Assembly (NCBI GenBank): GCA_024364805.1
Contig: CM044519.1
Span: 48,815,217-48,835,452, forward strand
Direction of reading: 5' to 3'
Length of the DNA stretch: 20,236 nucleotides
Source: Euprymna scolopes
Taxonomy: Eukaryota; Mollusca; Cephalopoda; Sepiida; Sepiolidae
Made by a program: the position numbers and the translations under genes. Of the stretch, positions 9,063 through 17,778 are shown in pieces (position 1 is the first letter of the stretch; each line of letters begins with the position of its first letter). The notes under the pieces were generated by a model. That model did no database searches, was not told the origin of the DNA, and saw nothing but the letters and a program-made list of their open reading frames with translations.

Positions 9063-9099
9063 CGTTTACCTAACTTTTACGATTACAGTTAGGTAAACG
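9063..9099. repeat. Perfect 12-bp hairpin
   Basis: CGTTTACCTAAC (9063-9074) and GTTAGGTAAACG (9088-9099) are exact reverse complements around a 13-base loop. No CTRR end follows at Helitron distance, so I do not call it a Helitron terminus. Confidence 0.8.
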
Positions 9100-9709
9100 C
9101 CAATATCGAAATTTTGAAATTAAAGTCAGTTTAATTTAAAAAAACAAAACAAAAAAAAACGAGGTGTTTTTTCTGCAATTACATTATAAACTTAATTTGA
9201 ACTTTCCAACACACTTTTACTTGCATAAAAAATAAATTTTATACATAATTTATAATAATTTTTTTAAAAATATATTTAACGAAAAGTTGTTTATTATTGA
9301 CATTTCTCACATACTTAATCAAACATCATAAAAACACTGTATCCATTACATGATATTCCCCAAGTACATGTCTTTGTTTATTCAAACTTTACGACAAATT
9401 TTTGCATACATAAAAAATAAACTTTATTAATCTTTTATAACATAACATAACATTATACCATTTCTTTTAAGAAAATATTTCATTTGGAATAACAAAAAAA
9501 AAAATCTTCCCAAATATATTCATTTGGTATACGCAATACGTTTCCACGAATTTAGATACCCTTTTTTATAGATGAATCTATATATTTATTCAATATTTTT
9601 CTAAAGCAAAAAAAAAATCAACAGTCTTTTTTAAATAAAGTTTTTAAATTTCTATTAAGTTGGTGCAAAAACAATATCGTTTTTTCACATATTTTACTTT
9701 TATATATGA

Positions 9710-10288
9710 CTAGCGGGAGTGCCCAGCGTTGCTCGGGTGTTTGTAGGTGTGTATGTGTTGGGGGGGGGGGGTAGATGAAAAAGAAAAGTTTTGGTAGGTA
9801 GGTAGGATCGAACCAGAAGCCTGAGGCGAAGGTGGAAAATAAAGTGTGAAAAAAACCTGACACGTTACCCGCTAGGCCAGCAAGGGAGATTAACAGAAAG
9901 ATGTTTGAATTTATTTAAGCATTAAAAATTGAATTGACATGTGCACGTATTTAATGAGGTAAAAAGGAAATACAGCAGTTAAGTTTCACTGCGAGGCAGT
10001 TTTTTTGGGGTTTGTTTACCCAACTTTGGCTGGTTTTGTTTTCCCAAGATGTTCGGGGGAAAACCAGCTCCCCATATAAAAGGGATTGTTCAATTGAATA
10101 GCAATTGTCTGATATAAGGGGTTTCCCCCCCACCTCACATTGATCAAAAGCTGATTGCTTTCTGGACATTCCTGGCACGAGTCGTAAGACATAATAACCC
10201 CCCCCCCCCCGAGAAGCCCGGCGAAAAAAGCCTTTGCTGGACATACATAAAATGTGCACACACATTTTACCTTTTATATATATATAGA
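9710..10288 (-). mobile_element. Non-autonomous Helitron, unit A (579 bp)
   Basis: On the minus strand the unit begins with TC in a TCTATATATATATAAAAGG start and ends with a GC-rich hairpin about 10 bases before a terminal CTAG, the standard Helitron 3' end; the hairpin is weaker here (CCCGAGCAACGCTGGGC) than in unit B. It has no Rep/helicase gene. It shares most of its length with unit B: the TTTGTAGGTGT block, a G-rich run, a tRNA-like module, the GGTTTTGTTTTCCC and AAAACCAGCTCCC blocks, and a TTTCTGGACAT block. It carries G12 at 9760-9771 and C13 at 10198-10210. Long frames inside are not genes. Confidence 0.88.
9805..9885 (-). other. tRNA-like module (A and B box motifs) in Helitron unit A
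   Basis: On the minus strand TGGCCTAGCGG (9879-9869) matches the tRNA A box, and GGTTCGATCC (9814-9805) matches the B box. They are 54 bases apart, about 20 more than in a simple tRNA. The stretch leading into the B box (CCTCAGGCTTCTGGTTCGAT) corresponds to CCTCAAGACTCTGGATTCGA in unit B. It is probably tRNA-derived as in a SINE head, and degenerate; not a functional tRNA. Confidence 0.55.
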
Positions 10289-11114
10289 CTAGCGGGGGTA
10301 CCCGGCGTTGCCCGAGTGTTTGTAGGTGTATGTATTTGGGGGGAGGGGGGTAAAGCAGAACAAAGAGGAAACTTAACCCTGTTTAAATATTAAAAAACAA
10401 TGTTAAATTTCTTAAAAAAAATAAAGTAAAAAAATAGCGATTTTAAAAACGGAAAAAAATCTTTTGTAGGTGTAAAAGAAAAAAAAAGGAGGTTGGTGGC
10501 AGGTATGCTCGAATCCAGAGTCTTGAGGCCAATAGGCTGATGACATACGTCTGTGCTACGGCGACGGAATGTAAAACATTAAATTTAGCTATTAAAAAGT
10601 GAACATCACGCTATTCTGCAACTACGAGACAGTTTTAAAGTGAGTGTTTAATGAGGTCAAATCCGCACTTAATTTTACTGCGGGATAGTTCTTTTGAGTT
10701 TGTTTTTTTTTTTTACTCAACTTTGTCTGGTTTTGTTTCCCCAACGTGTTGGAGAAAACCAGCTCCCCCATTTATTAGGGGAGTGTCCAAATGAAAGCAA
10801 TTGTCTGATATGACAGTGAAAACCGACATTGACATAACGTCCATCACTTTCTGGACATCTTTTCCAGGTTTTCCGAGAACTGCTCATTAGTTTCACATCA
10901 GTTTTGCTTTTATACGAAAAAGTCAAATCAACATGTAAGAAGCCAAAAGAGCAATAATTTTGTAAAAGTTGCTGTAAATAAATCTAGACGCAATGCGCAT
11001 TCACAAATCGTAGATATTATTATCTAGGGGGTATATAAACACTTCAAAGCGATAACAAGTCTTTCTTGGACATACAAAATCTTTTGCGTGCGTTTTGCCT
11101 TTTATATATATAGA
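10289..11114 (-). mobile_element. Non-autonomous Helitron, unit B (826 bp), abutting unit A
   Basis: The minus strand begins with TC (11114-11113) in TCTATATATATAAAAGGCAA and ends with a CGGGCAACGCCGGG hairpin followed by CTAG at 10292-10289. The next two bases are the TC start of unit A, so the two copies are fused head to tail. The outer flanks are A at 9709 and T at 11115, the Helitron AT target. Unit B is longer than A, with an A-rich block near 10380-10490 and extra sequence near 10880-11080. No helicase or Rep gene is present. Confidence 0.88.
10495..10575 (-). other. tRNA-like module in Helitron unit B
   Basis: On the minus strand TAGCACAGACG resembles the A box and GATTCGAGC, about 33 bases further on, resembles the B box, the spacing of a real tRNA. 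Similarity to the module in unit A (TCAAGACTCTGG versus TCAGGCTTCTGG before the B box) argues for common descent. The stems are imperfect, so this is a relic and not a tRNA gene. Confidence 0.5.
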
Positions 11115-11249
11115 TTTCTGAATTAATTCATTGATATATATATAGCCATGTTATATATCATTTTGAAGCATGTTTTTTGCTCTATTGAATCGTGTTATTC
11201 ATTGCCGTTCTCAATCTCTTCATTCATTTTTTGCAGGCTTTTTGACAGC

Positions 11250-12257
11250 ATGGACAAAATTCAAATTCGCATGATTTTCTTGTTCCAGTTCAAACTAGGC
11301 TGAAAAACTGCCGAGATAACTCATGATATCAATGATGTGTTTGGCCCAGGAACCACTAATGAATGTGTGCCACAATGGTGGTTCAAGAAATTTCACAATG
11401 CTGACGAGAGCCTTAAAGATGAAGACAGTTGTGGCCGGCTGACTGTGGTTTATAACAATCATTTGAAAGCCTTAATTGGAACCAATCCTCACAAAACCAC
11501 ACGAGAAGTTGCTGTTGAACTCGAGGTCGACCACTCAACAGTTGTTTACCATTTAAAGCAATTACGAAAGTCAAAAACGTTAGATAAATGGATGCTGCAT
11601 GAATACAAAAAAAATTTAAAAATCGTCATTTCCAAGTGTCTTCTACACTCCATCTGTGCAACAAAAACCCATTTCTCAAGCGGATTGTGACGTGTGATGA
11701 GAAGTGGATCCAGCGATGTTCGGCACAGTGGTTGAATGCTGGAGAAGCTTCACAACAACACTTCCTGAAGCTGAAATTGCACTAAAAAAAGGTTATGGTA
11801 ACTGTTTGGTGGTCTGGGGCCGGTCTCATCCATCACAGCTTCTTGAATCCGGGCGAAATGATTACGGCAGAGAAGTACTGCCGACAAATTGACAAAATGC
11901 ACCAGAAGCTCCAACGTATATGCCTGAGATTGGTCAATATGAAGGACCAATTCTGCTCCATGAAAACGCTTTCAGCAAGTTTCTCAACTGACCTTGCAGA
12001 AGCTGAATGAATTGGGCTACAAGACTCTGCCTCATCTGCCATATTCATTGGACCTCTCGCCCATCGATTATCACGTTTTCAAGCATCTCGACAACTTCCT
12101 GCTCGAAAAATGCTTCAAAAACCAAGATGATGCCGAATCAGCCTTCAATAACTTCATCGCTTCCAGAACTCCAGATTAGCATAGTGCTAATGGGATGAAT
12201 GAACTTGTTTCTCATTGGCAAAAATGTGCTGATTCTAATGGTTATTATTTCGATTAA
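11250..12257 (+). pseudogene. Mariner transposase, broken (DD34D family)
   Basis: The start is ATG at 11250 (MDKIQIRMIFLF) and the end is WQKCADSNGYYFD with stop TAA at 12255, matching both ends of the Hsmar1/SETMAR transposase. Visible parts in order: the paired HTH with WWFKKFHNADESL and a TTREVAVELEVDHSTVVYHL helix, then CDEKW with the first catalytic Asp near 11696, VWWSGAGLIHHSFLNPGE, then DLSPIDYH with the third Asp at about 12066. The second catalytic motif reads HEN instead of HDN near 11962. An in-frame TGA lies at 11301. Frameshifts lie near 11620 and elsewhere, with further stops after 11690 and one before the C-terminal block. The protein would have been about 340 residues. It once cut and pasted the element by its terminal repeats. 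Confidence 0.9.
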
Positions 12258-12333
12258 TAGAGTTTATTATGAAAGGAGTAATGATTTTTCAAGTTGAATG
12301 CTAAAAAACAACATTATTTTTGCACCAACCTAA

Positions 12334-13353
12334 TATTTCAGATGTTAGTGGAGAAGTAATGGGGGGGGGGTAAATCAGTAAAAAAGAGGGTGAAGAAAAA
12401 TGGATGATAATTCGTATTTAGATGTGCTGACTGAGAAAGAGAAGGATTGAAAAAATGTAAATGGATGTCTTGTTCATTGTCTTCAAATATGAGGATCCTA
12501 TAACGATATGTCACAAGTATCAGTTGGTGGCTTGGAAAGAGCAATGAACATATTTAAGTTGTCTTGGGAGTAAAAGTCAATGTAAGTGGAAACAAAGCTA
12601 AAGGCTGCTCTCTCTAACTACCTAAATCCAGGCAAGACATGTCCACCCTAAAGCAACTGAAAAAAGAAAATGTCAAGGAGTATTCAAGTAGATCTCACAA
12701 AGAACCATTTCCAGCAATATTCAATTATAAGCACTAAGAACAATGGATTTCTCTATATTTGAATTCCACTTTCTATATTGGTCAAGTGATTGATTTTATA
12801 TCCTTATTTAGTGTTATGATCAAGTTTTTAACTCAAACCAAGGGTAAAAAGAACTATTTTAAACTAGCAGAGCTACTTGGCATTGCCTAGAAACATGGAT
12901 AACCAAGTAGAAAAGTTTTAAAAAGTGTGTATAATCTTTCTTTTAAAACCCTTTACTCTTACTCTGGCAACTGATTCAATATAATAAAAAAAAAAAAATC
13001 TGATTGTTTTAACTCATTTCAGTGTTGTTTTTTATACAACTATCATTTTCATTACAAAAAAAAAAAAAAAAACCAATGTGTAAATAAATAAATAGTGATT
13101 AAATAATAAGATAAATAGGACTTAATAATTAGATCAGGGGAAAAAATCAAATGATATCAGCAAAAATCTTTCTTCTGCTTGTTATCCCTGAAAAATGTAG
13201 AATGGAGAGTTGTTAGGATCTTGTTCAAGTTATGTCTAATTACAAAGCAAACATCATTCTTCCTATCAAGCAAAGTGTGCTCAAATAATAATTGACAACT
13301 AACAGGACCTGTGGAAATTTCATGGAATAAGTAATATATTTAATCAACAAATG
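12334..13353. other. Spacer between mariner and Tc1 elements
   Basis: No gene is seen. There is a G10 run at 12361-12370, two poly(A)-type runs near 12985 and 13055, and a decayed Helitron end at 12864. Otherwise this is ordinary AT-rich DNA. Short frames have no family resemblance. Confidence 0.4.
12864..12900 (-). mobile_element. Decayed Helitron 3' end
   Basis: The plus text ACTAGCAGAGCTACTTGGCA, then TTGCC, aligns without gaps to ACTAGCGGGGGTACCCGGCG, then TTGCC, of Helitron unit B. Most differences are C-to-T or G-to-A, as expected of CpG decay in an old copy. It is preceded by A, as at a Helitron target. The matching 5' end was not found upstream on the minus strand (higher coordinates), so only this edge is called. 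Confidence 0.5.
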
Positions 13354-13566
13354 CCCATGCGGCAAAAAGAAAGTCTGCACTTGTAATGTTTTCAAAAACT
13401 GCAAATTTAAGCTAAATTTAATGTAACTATTTAAACAAACTATACCTCATTTGATTGACCTTTTATTCCTCTGTTCATATTTGACTTTTAATTGAAATAT
13501 TCTAGTGTTTACATCAGTTTAAAAATATAATTTCAAATTGAGGAGGCAAAAAGAAAGTCTGCACAA
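13354..13566. repeat. Tc1 left inverted repeat (IR/DR)
   Basis: It pairs with the reverse complement of 14626-14837 over nearly its whole length, sharing TTGTAATGTTTTCAAAAACT, TATACCTCATTTGATT, TTTTATTCCTCT and TTGAAATATTCTAGTGTT. A ten-base segment near 13412 is absent from the partner and the partner has extra bases near 14715. Confidence 0.9.
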
Positions 13567-13638
13567 TGGAAAATTGTTATTAAATGTAACTTTAGGACAT
13601 TAATGCAACATAAATACAACAGGAATACAATGAACTAG

Positions 13639-14505
13639 TTAATATTTAGTAGCATAGCCCTTCTGCAATTTGACAGGCTGCAATCTTTTGGGAATTCCTT
13701 GAATTAGACTGCAGCAATACTCCGGGGAAAAGGTATCCCACTTTTTAAAAAGTTTTGTCCAATTTCTTCCAAATTTAAAATTTTATCATTGCATAGCTGT
13801 CGCTTGTTGTAATGCAATACGCTTCCAATAGAATTGCGGTCTGGAGATGTGTATATTAATCCAAACACGGAATATCATGCTCTTCCAGGAACCTCTTGAT
13901 ATTGCCAGCTGTGTGAATGGGAGCATTATCCTGCATGAAGATGAGATTATTATCCAAATTCCGACCAAAGTAGGGTAGAAAATGCTCAGTCAACATATTA
14001 ATGTATTTGGTTGAATTAATTTGACCTTGCAAGCGAAATATAGGCTCTAGACCATTGGTACTAATAATGCCCCACACCAAAACTGAACCTCCACCACCTT
14101 GCAGCGTTGAAAACTGAGCACCTAGGATTAAATTCTTCATCTTTCCTCCGACGGATGTACTGCCTACCATCACTGTCTAGCCTATTGAACTTATTTCATC
14201 GCTAAAAAGCACTTTTGATCAATATGAAGAGTCATGATCTTCATTGCATCTGACGAAATCCAGACGGCACTTTCTGTTCTTTACAGAAATCATTGGCTTG
14301 CAACTTGCACCATATCCTTGCAAATTAAATTCCTTTAATCTGTTTTTGACAGTAGAAAGAGAGCACTTTTTAACAAGATTGCACTTTGTTGGATTTGGGG
14401 AGTTTTCTCATCACATTTCAATCTGCGTCCGATTTGTCGATTGGATAAACCAGAAAGGTGAAGATTAATGAGCTCCTGATGATCACTAAGAGAAAGTCGT
14501 AGCAT
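13639..14505 (-). pseudogene. Tc1 transposase, broken
   Basis: A plausible start is ATG at 14505 (MLRLSLSDHQELINL) and the end is LQKGYATKY with TAA at 13641-13639, the usual Tc1 C-terminus. In order: a helix-turn-helix DNA-binding region (SGLSNRQIGRRL), a second one around TVKNRLKEFNL, VLFSDE with the first catalytic Asp (about 14200), GGGGSVLVWGIIS, FMQDNAPIHTA with the second Asp (about 13925), and SPDRNSIGS where SPDLNPIEN is expected (about 13835). The third acidic residue is therefore Gly. The frame changes several times and has internal stops, including one just after FSDE. The family normally has about 340 residues. It would have recognised the IR/DR ends and moved the element by cut and paste; this copy cannot. 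Confidence 0.9.
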
Positions 14506-14625
14506 ATGGACTAAATGTTACGTGGAAAACAACAATTACGATTAGATATGCTTTGTTGCCTGTTGGTGGATATTTTAAACTGATTTAAGGGTGATAATTT
14601 AAGCTGGTCTTAAGCGAATTTGTTG

Positions 14626-14837
14626 CTGTGGACTTTCTTTTTGCCTCCTTAATTTGAAGTTATTTTTTTAAATTGACATGAACACTAGAATATTTCAATT
14701 AAAAGTTAAATATGAAAAGGTAAAATTATAGAGGAATAAAAGGCAAATCAAATGAGGTATAGGTTTATTAAACAGTTACCTTAAATTTGCAGTTTTTGAA
14801 AACATTACAAGCGTGGACTTTCTTTTTGCTAGCACTG
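14626..14837. repeat. Tc1 right inverted repeat (IR/DR)
   Basis: This is the partner of the left repeat. The inner copy of the transposase-binding motif is at about 14628-14647 and the outer copy at about 14812-14829. It ends CACTG before a TA at 14838-14839. Confidence 0.9.
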
Positions 14838-16559
14838 TATATTTTGATAAAGCAGATATATTTCTTAGTTTTTTAGATGGAAAAAACATATCAGAGTATA
14901 TATGAGTTTCTAAAAATATGAGTCTATGAAAATAATGTTCATTATATTTAAAATACAGAACTGACCCAAATGAGATAAATCAGTAGTAATAATAAATACC
15001 CAGAAAGTAATATTATGTTACATAGTTCAATAAAATAATAAAATCACATTGTAAGAGACAATACTAAATTTACTCCTTCAGTCTAGCACCTCTTGACAGA
15101 CAATATTTTTCCCCCTATTTCTTTTGTGTTCCCTTTTTTATTAACACTTCACAAACTTCTTTTTTCAGTGAAGAACCACTAGGTGTATCAGAATTTTTGG
15201 GGAATTTTTGACACCCCTAACACGAAACTGTGAATAAAATATAAAAAAACTCGTAATTTCTCTTTTAAAAATGGGTTGCTTATTTTCTTTATGGAATATA
15301 CTTCCAAAATAAATTATCAAAGTTGTTTAAAAAAAATAACAGAAATATTATTATTTTTTTTTTTTAAAAAACAGTGTTTACAAAGTGCATTGCAGCCATT
15401 TTTTACGTAATGAAATCAATTGAATTTTACGAGTTAATTTTTTTTCAATTTTTAAATTTTAAAAATCTATCCAAATTTTTCTATTGGTTAATTTTTTATA
15501 TTTTCAGGGTCAATGTGAAATTTTATGCTCTTTCTAATAAACCGAATATAATATTTTAGACAAATATTTTTTTGTAAATTCACCACTCCCCATTTTGAAA
15601 TGTCTATTAAAATTTTAATAATTAATTTATGTACCAAAGTTTTATATATCACAAATTGAAGATAAAAGTTCAATAAAAATATATTGCAAATTAAAACAAA
15701 CAAAAAAAAAGTGTTTTTTGGAAATTTACCTGTAAAGTCCAAAGTGTAAAACCCTTTTTTTTTTAAAACCACATTGATTTTTTTTTTTTAATTGGAAGTC
15801 TATGTTCTGCTTATATTGTCCAGTAAGCAATGGCCAATGACGACAATTTTTTCTATTTTATTCAATGTTTTCTTTTTTTAGATATTTAAAAAAATAATTT
15901 CATTCGACAAAAAAGAATGAAAATATAATAAATCAAAACTTTATGTATTTCTTTGAGAAAAGAAAAAAAAAATTCCATGAGTGTCTTTTTTTTTTTTTTT
16001 ACAGGCAAAATCTTATAAGTAAAATTTGACTATTTTTAAACTATGGGAACACATATTCTTCACGGACACGGCTAGACAACTAATGTGAAGTGCGGTTTTT
16101 ACTTCACTCATGTCCATCTGTAGTTCAAAACAGTAAAAAAAAACTACTTCCGGTTTTGGATAAAAACGTAAAATACTTTTGTCATGGCACGTTTTTCAAA
16201 TAGGCGTTTAAAAAATTCTTTTATTTAAAAAATAAATGGATTTTAAAATATAAATATGGATAAATTCTTAACAATGAAGAATGGAACTACACATTGATTA
16301 GTAATTTTTATAGGTAAGTGATATTTTAGAATTTATATCGATTTTTTATAATCGACATAAGTTAAATTTCGTTTATTTTCTTCAAATCTTTTTAAAGAAA
16401 ACTGATTTAAAAAACAAATATTGCATAATTTGCTATTAAACTTGTTATTTTTTTAAAATTTGGTCTTTGCTCCTTTAATTAAAAAAAAAAAGGCTTTGAA
16501 TTACATTTTTCAAGTAGTTATAAGCTTGGAAAGAAATGAGGTCAAATTATTCAATATTT
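14838..16559. other. AT-rich spacer, no gene seen
   Basis: Very AT-rich DNA with many poly(A)/poly(T) runs. A minus frame at 15488-15772 (94 codons) is rich in Lys, Phe, Ile and Asn and resembles nothing I know. A T16-ACAG at about 15985-16005 looks like a splice acceptor, but no exon follows. A perfect 7-bp stem GTGAAGT/ACTTCAC with a nine-base loop lies at 16085-16107. Confidence 0.4.
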
Positions 16560-16613
16560 TTTCACGCATTCGTAAGGTCGGTTTCTGGCACACCTAAAGA
16601 ACCACTACATGTT
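16560..16613 (-). mobile_element. Possible hAT-type transposon end
   Basis: On the minus strand the segment reads TAGTGGTTCTTTAGGTGTGC, then CAGAAACC, which resembles the CAGTGGTTCTTAA...GTGTGCC ends of many hAT elements. A similar GAAGAACCACTAGGTGTATC lies at about 15168-15187 in a non-pairing orientation. No opposite end or target duplication was found, so this is weak. Confidence 0.25.
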
Positions 16614-16659
16614 GAAATTATTACGAGTTGCTTTCTCGCACTATTACAACAATGATCAT

Positions 16660-16677
16660 ATATTATTATTATTATTA
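16660..16677. repeat. ATT microsatellite
   Basis: Six uninterrupted trinucleotide units in otherwise AT-rich DNA. Confidence 0.9.
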
Positions 16678-16743
16678 CAATATCCAAAAACAAGGCTACA
16701 TCAAAGGTAGGTTACTCTCATATTCTTGTCCAGAGTTGCCAGA

Positions 16744-16830
16744 TTGGCCTTTTTAAAGCCAAATTTTGCAAAGTTGGCCCTTTTTAAAGCAGGTTGGCTT
16801 TCAAAAATTGTCTTTAGCCTTTTTCAAAGC
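16744..16830 (+). repeat. Degenerate tandem repeat, three units
   Basis: TTGGCCTTTTTAAAGC recurs with small changes at 16744-16759, 16774-16790 (one extra C) and 16813-16830 (TAGCC, TTTTTCAAAGC). The units are about 30-40 bases apart, with GGTTGGCTTTCAAAA between the last two. It is preceded by CAGAGTTGCCAGA. Family unknown. Confidence 0.65.
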
Positions 16831-17713
16831 ATAACCTATGAACTAAGGAAATGACAAGCATAATACTATATAAATACTGAAGTGTAATACATATGTTCCT
16901 GAATATATTCATTTGAATTTGTGCATTTTTTTTTTCATATCAAAGCAGTAAGCAACATCTTTTTTAAAAATCTGTCCATAAACTTATAAACAAGACTGTG
17001 CATTACAATTTTATCTAAAATTGCAATGAAAATGAATTTGATAAAATTATACAAAGAAATCAAAGGGATTTTTTTTAATTTCTATAAAGCAATTAAGATT
17101 GTAATCAAAACAATGGCCAAAAACTGTAACTAATGTATGGAAATGATTCTGATAGAAATAAGTGGATAAAAGAAATCAATAATATCCAATCTAAACATCA
17201 GGAAATTAACATATTAAAACAAATTAGCATTTAATAATAGACAATTAAGAGAAAAGTTTGAATATTTCTTTTAATGGCAGAAATACAATTTAGGTTATAG
17301 CGAAATATTTCATTTTTATGTAAATTCTAAATATTTAATCCTGTTTTAATCACAAGAGGCCATGTTGGAAAACAAAACCATTTCAGATTTTTTCAAGAAT
17401 AATCAAAAGCGCATAGCAATTGATCTAATAGTATCTTTAATTCGGTTTATATGAGAAAAAAAGAAAAAAGATGTTTTTCCTTAGAACTGAAACTTACTAT
17501 TGCAAAAGTACAGTTAACTTTCTGAAATTCTTGATTTATACGTTTCAAAATAGCAGACATATATGAATATTTTTGTCATTATACATTAACACACAAAATA
17601 TTAATTTCTCAGAGTTAGGCATTTAAATTTAGCCAACTGCAATACACTCAATGTAAATCAATGAACAAAACGAACTGTGTCTCTATGTAGTAATACCCAT
17701 TGGCCATTAAATA
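16831..17713. other. AT-rich spacer, no gene seen
   Basis: I see no coding frame, RNA gene, transposon end or repeat in this stretch beyond short A/T runs. Confidence 0.4.
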
Positions 17714-17778
17714 CTTTGGATAATCACAGATTTCAAGATCGTTCTACTAAAGTCATCATATTTTTAAACCAAAGCACT
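17714..17778 (-). repeat. Dispersed repeat, copy 2 (inverted partner at 3404-3469)
   Basis: Its reverse complement matches 3404-3469 with one gap and four substitutions. A further GTATTACTA match about 20 bases beyond the CCAAAG end suggests the repeat family is longer than the well-conserved core. Confidence 0.8.

Larger units (their letters stand above)
8501..9652. other. AT-rich region, possibly Helitron interior
   Basis: There is no coding frame of note. The stretch contains an RFX-type X-box (8725-8738), a perfect 12-bp hairpin (9063-9099), an inverted pair around AAAACTGACTTTTTTAATTA (about 8808-8835) and its partner near 9119-9145, and an imperfect direct repeat (about 9199-9243 and 9383-9430) with shared CATAAAAAATAAA. 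If the Helitron starting at 8463 is long, this could be its body. Confidence 0.35.
9655..12333 (+). mobile_element. Mariner transposon (Hsmar1-like) split by tandem Helitrons
   Basis: The left terminal repeat at 9655 (TTAAGTTGGTGCAAAAACAA) and the reverse complement of the right end at 12333 (TTAGGTTGGTGCAAAAATAA) agree at about 27 of the first 31 bases. Both ends are flanked by TA (9653-9654 and 12334-12335), the mariner target duplication. Removing the 1405-bp Helitron insert leaves 1274 bp, the normal mariner length. The terminal sequence and the encoded protein resemble the Hsmar1/SETMAR group as I remember it. The element cannot mobilise itself because its transposase is broken. Confidence 0.93.
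13354..14837 (-). mobile_element. Tc1-family transposon with IR/DR ends
   Basis: Each end is an inverted repeat of about 210 bp (13354-13566 and 14626-14837) carrying the motif GGCAAAAAGAAAGTC twice, once at the outer edge (13361 and 14829) and once at the inner edge (13545 and 14645). This is the IR/DR layout of many Tc1 elements. The right end finishes CACTG followed by TA; the left outermost bases are eroded. A broken transposase lies between. Total length of about 1.48 kb is normal for the family. Confidence 0.92.

Noticed and set aside
9805-9885. A functional tRNA gene
   Set aside because: A and B box motifs are present, but the spacing is too long and the cloverleaf stems do not form.
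9951-10265. 104-codon minus-strand frame
   Set aside because: It lies inside Helitron unit A, includes translated homopolymers and is not kept in unit B.
15168-15230. hAT-like AAGAACCACTA motif as one end of an element pairing with 16613
   Set aside because: Both motifs face the same way, so they cannot be the two ends of one element.
15488-15772. 94-codon minus-strand frame with hydrophobic runs
   Set aside because: The Lys/Phe/Ile/Asn bias is what very AT-rich DNA produces, and no family resemblance or supporting signals are seen.
15985-16006. Splice acceptor (long T-run then ACAG)
   Set aside because: No coding exon follows on the plus strand, and T-runs are common in this stretch.
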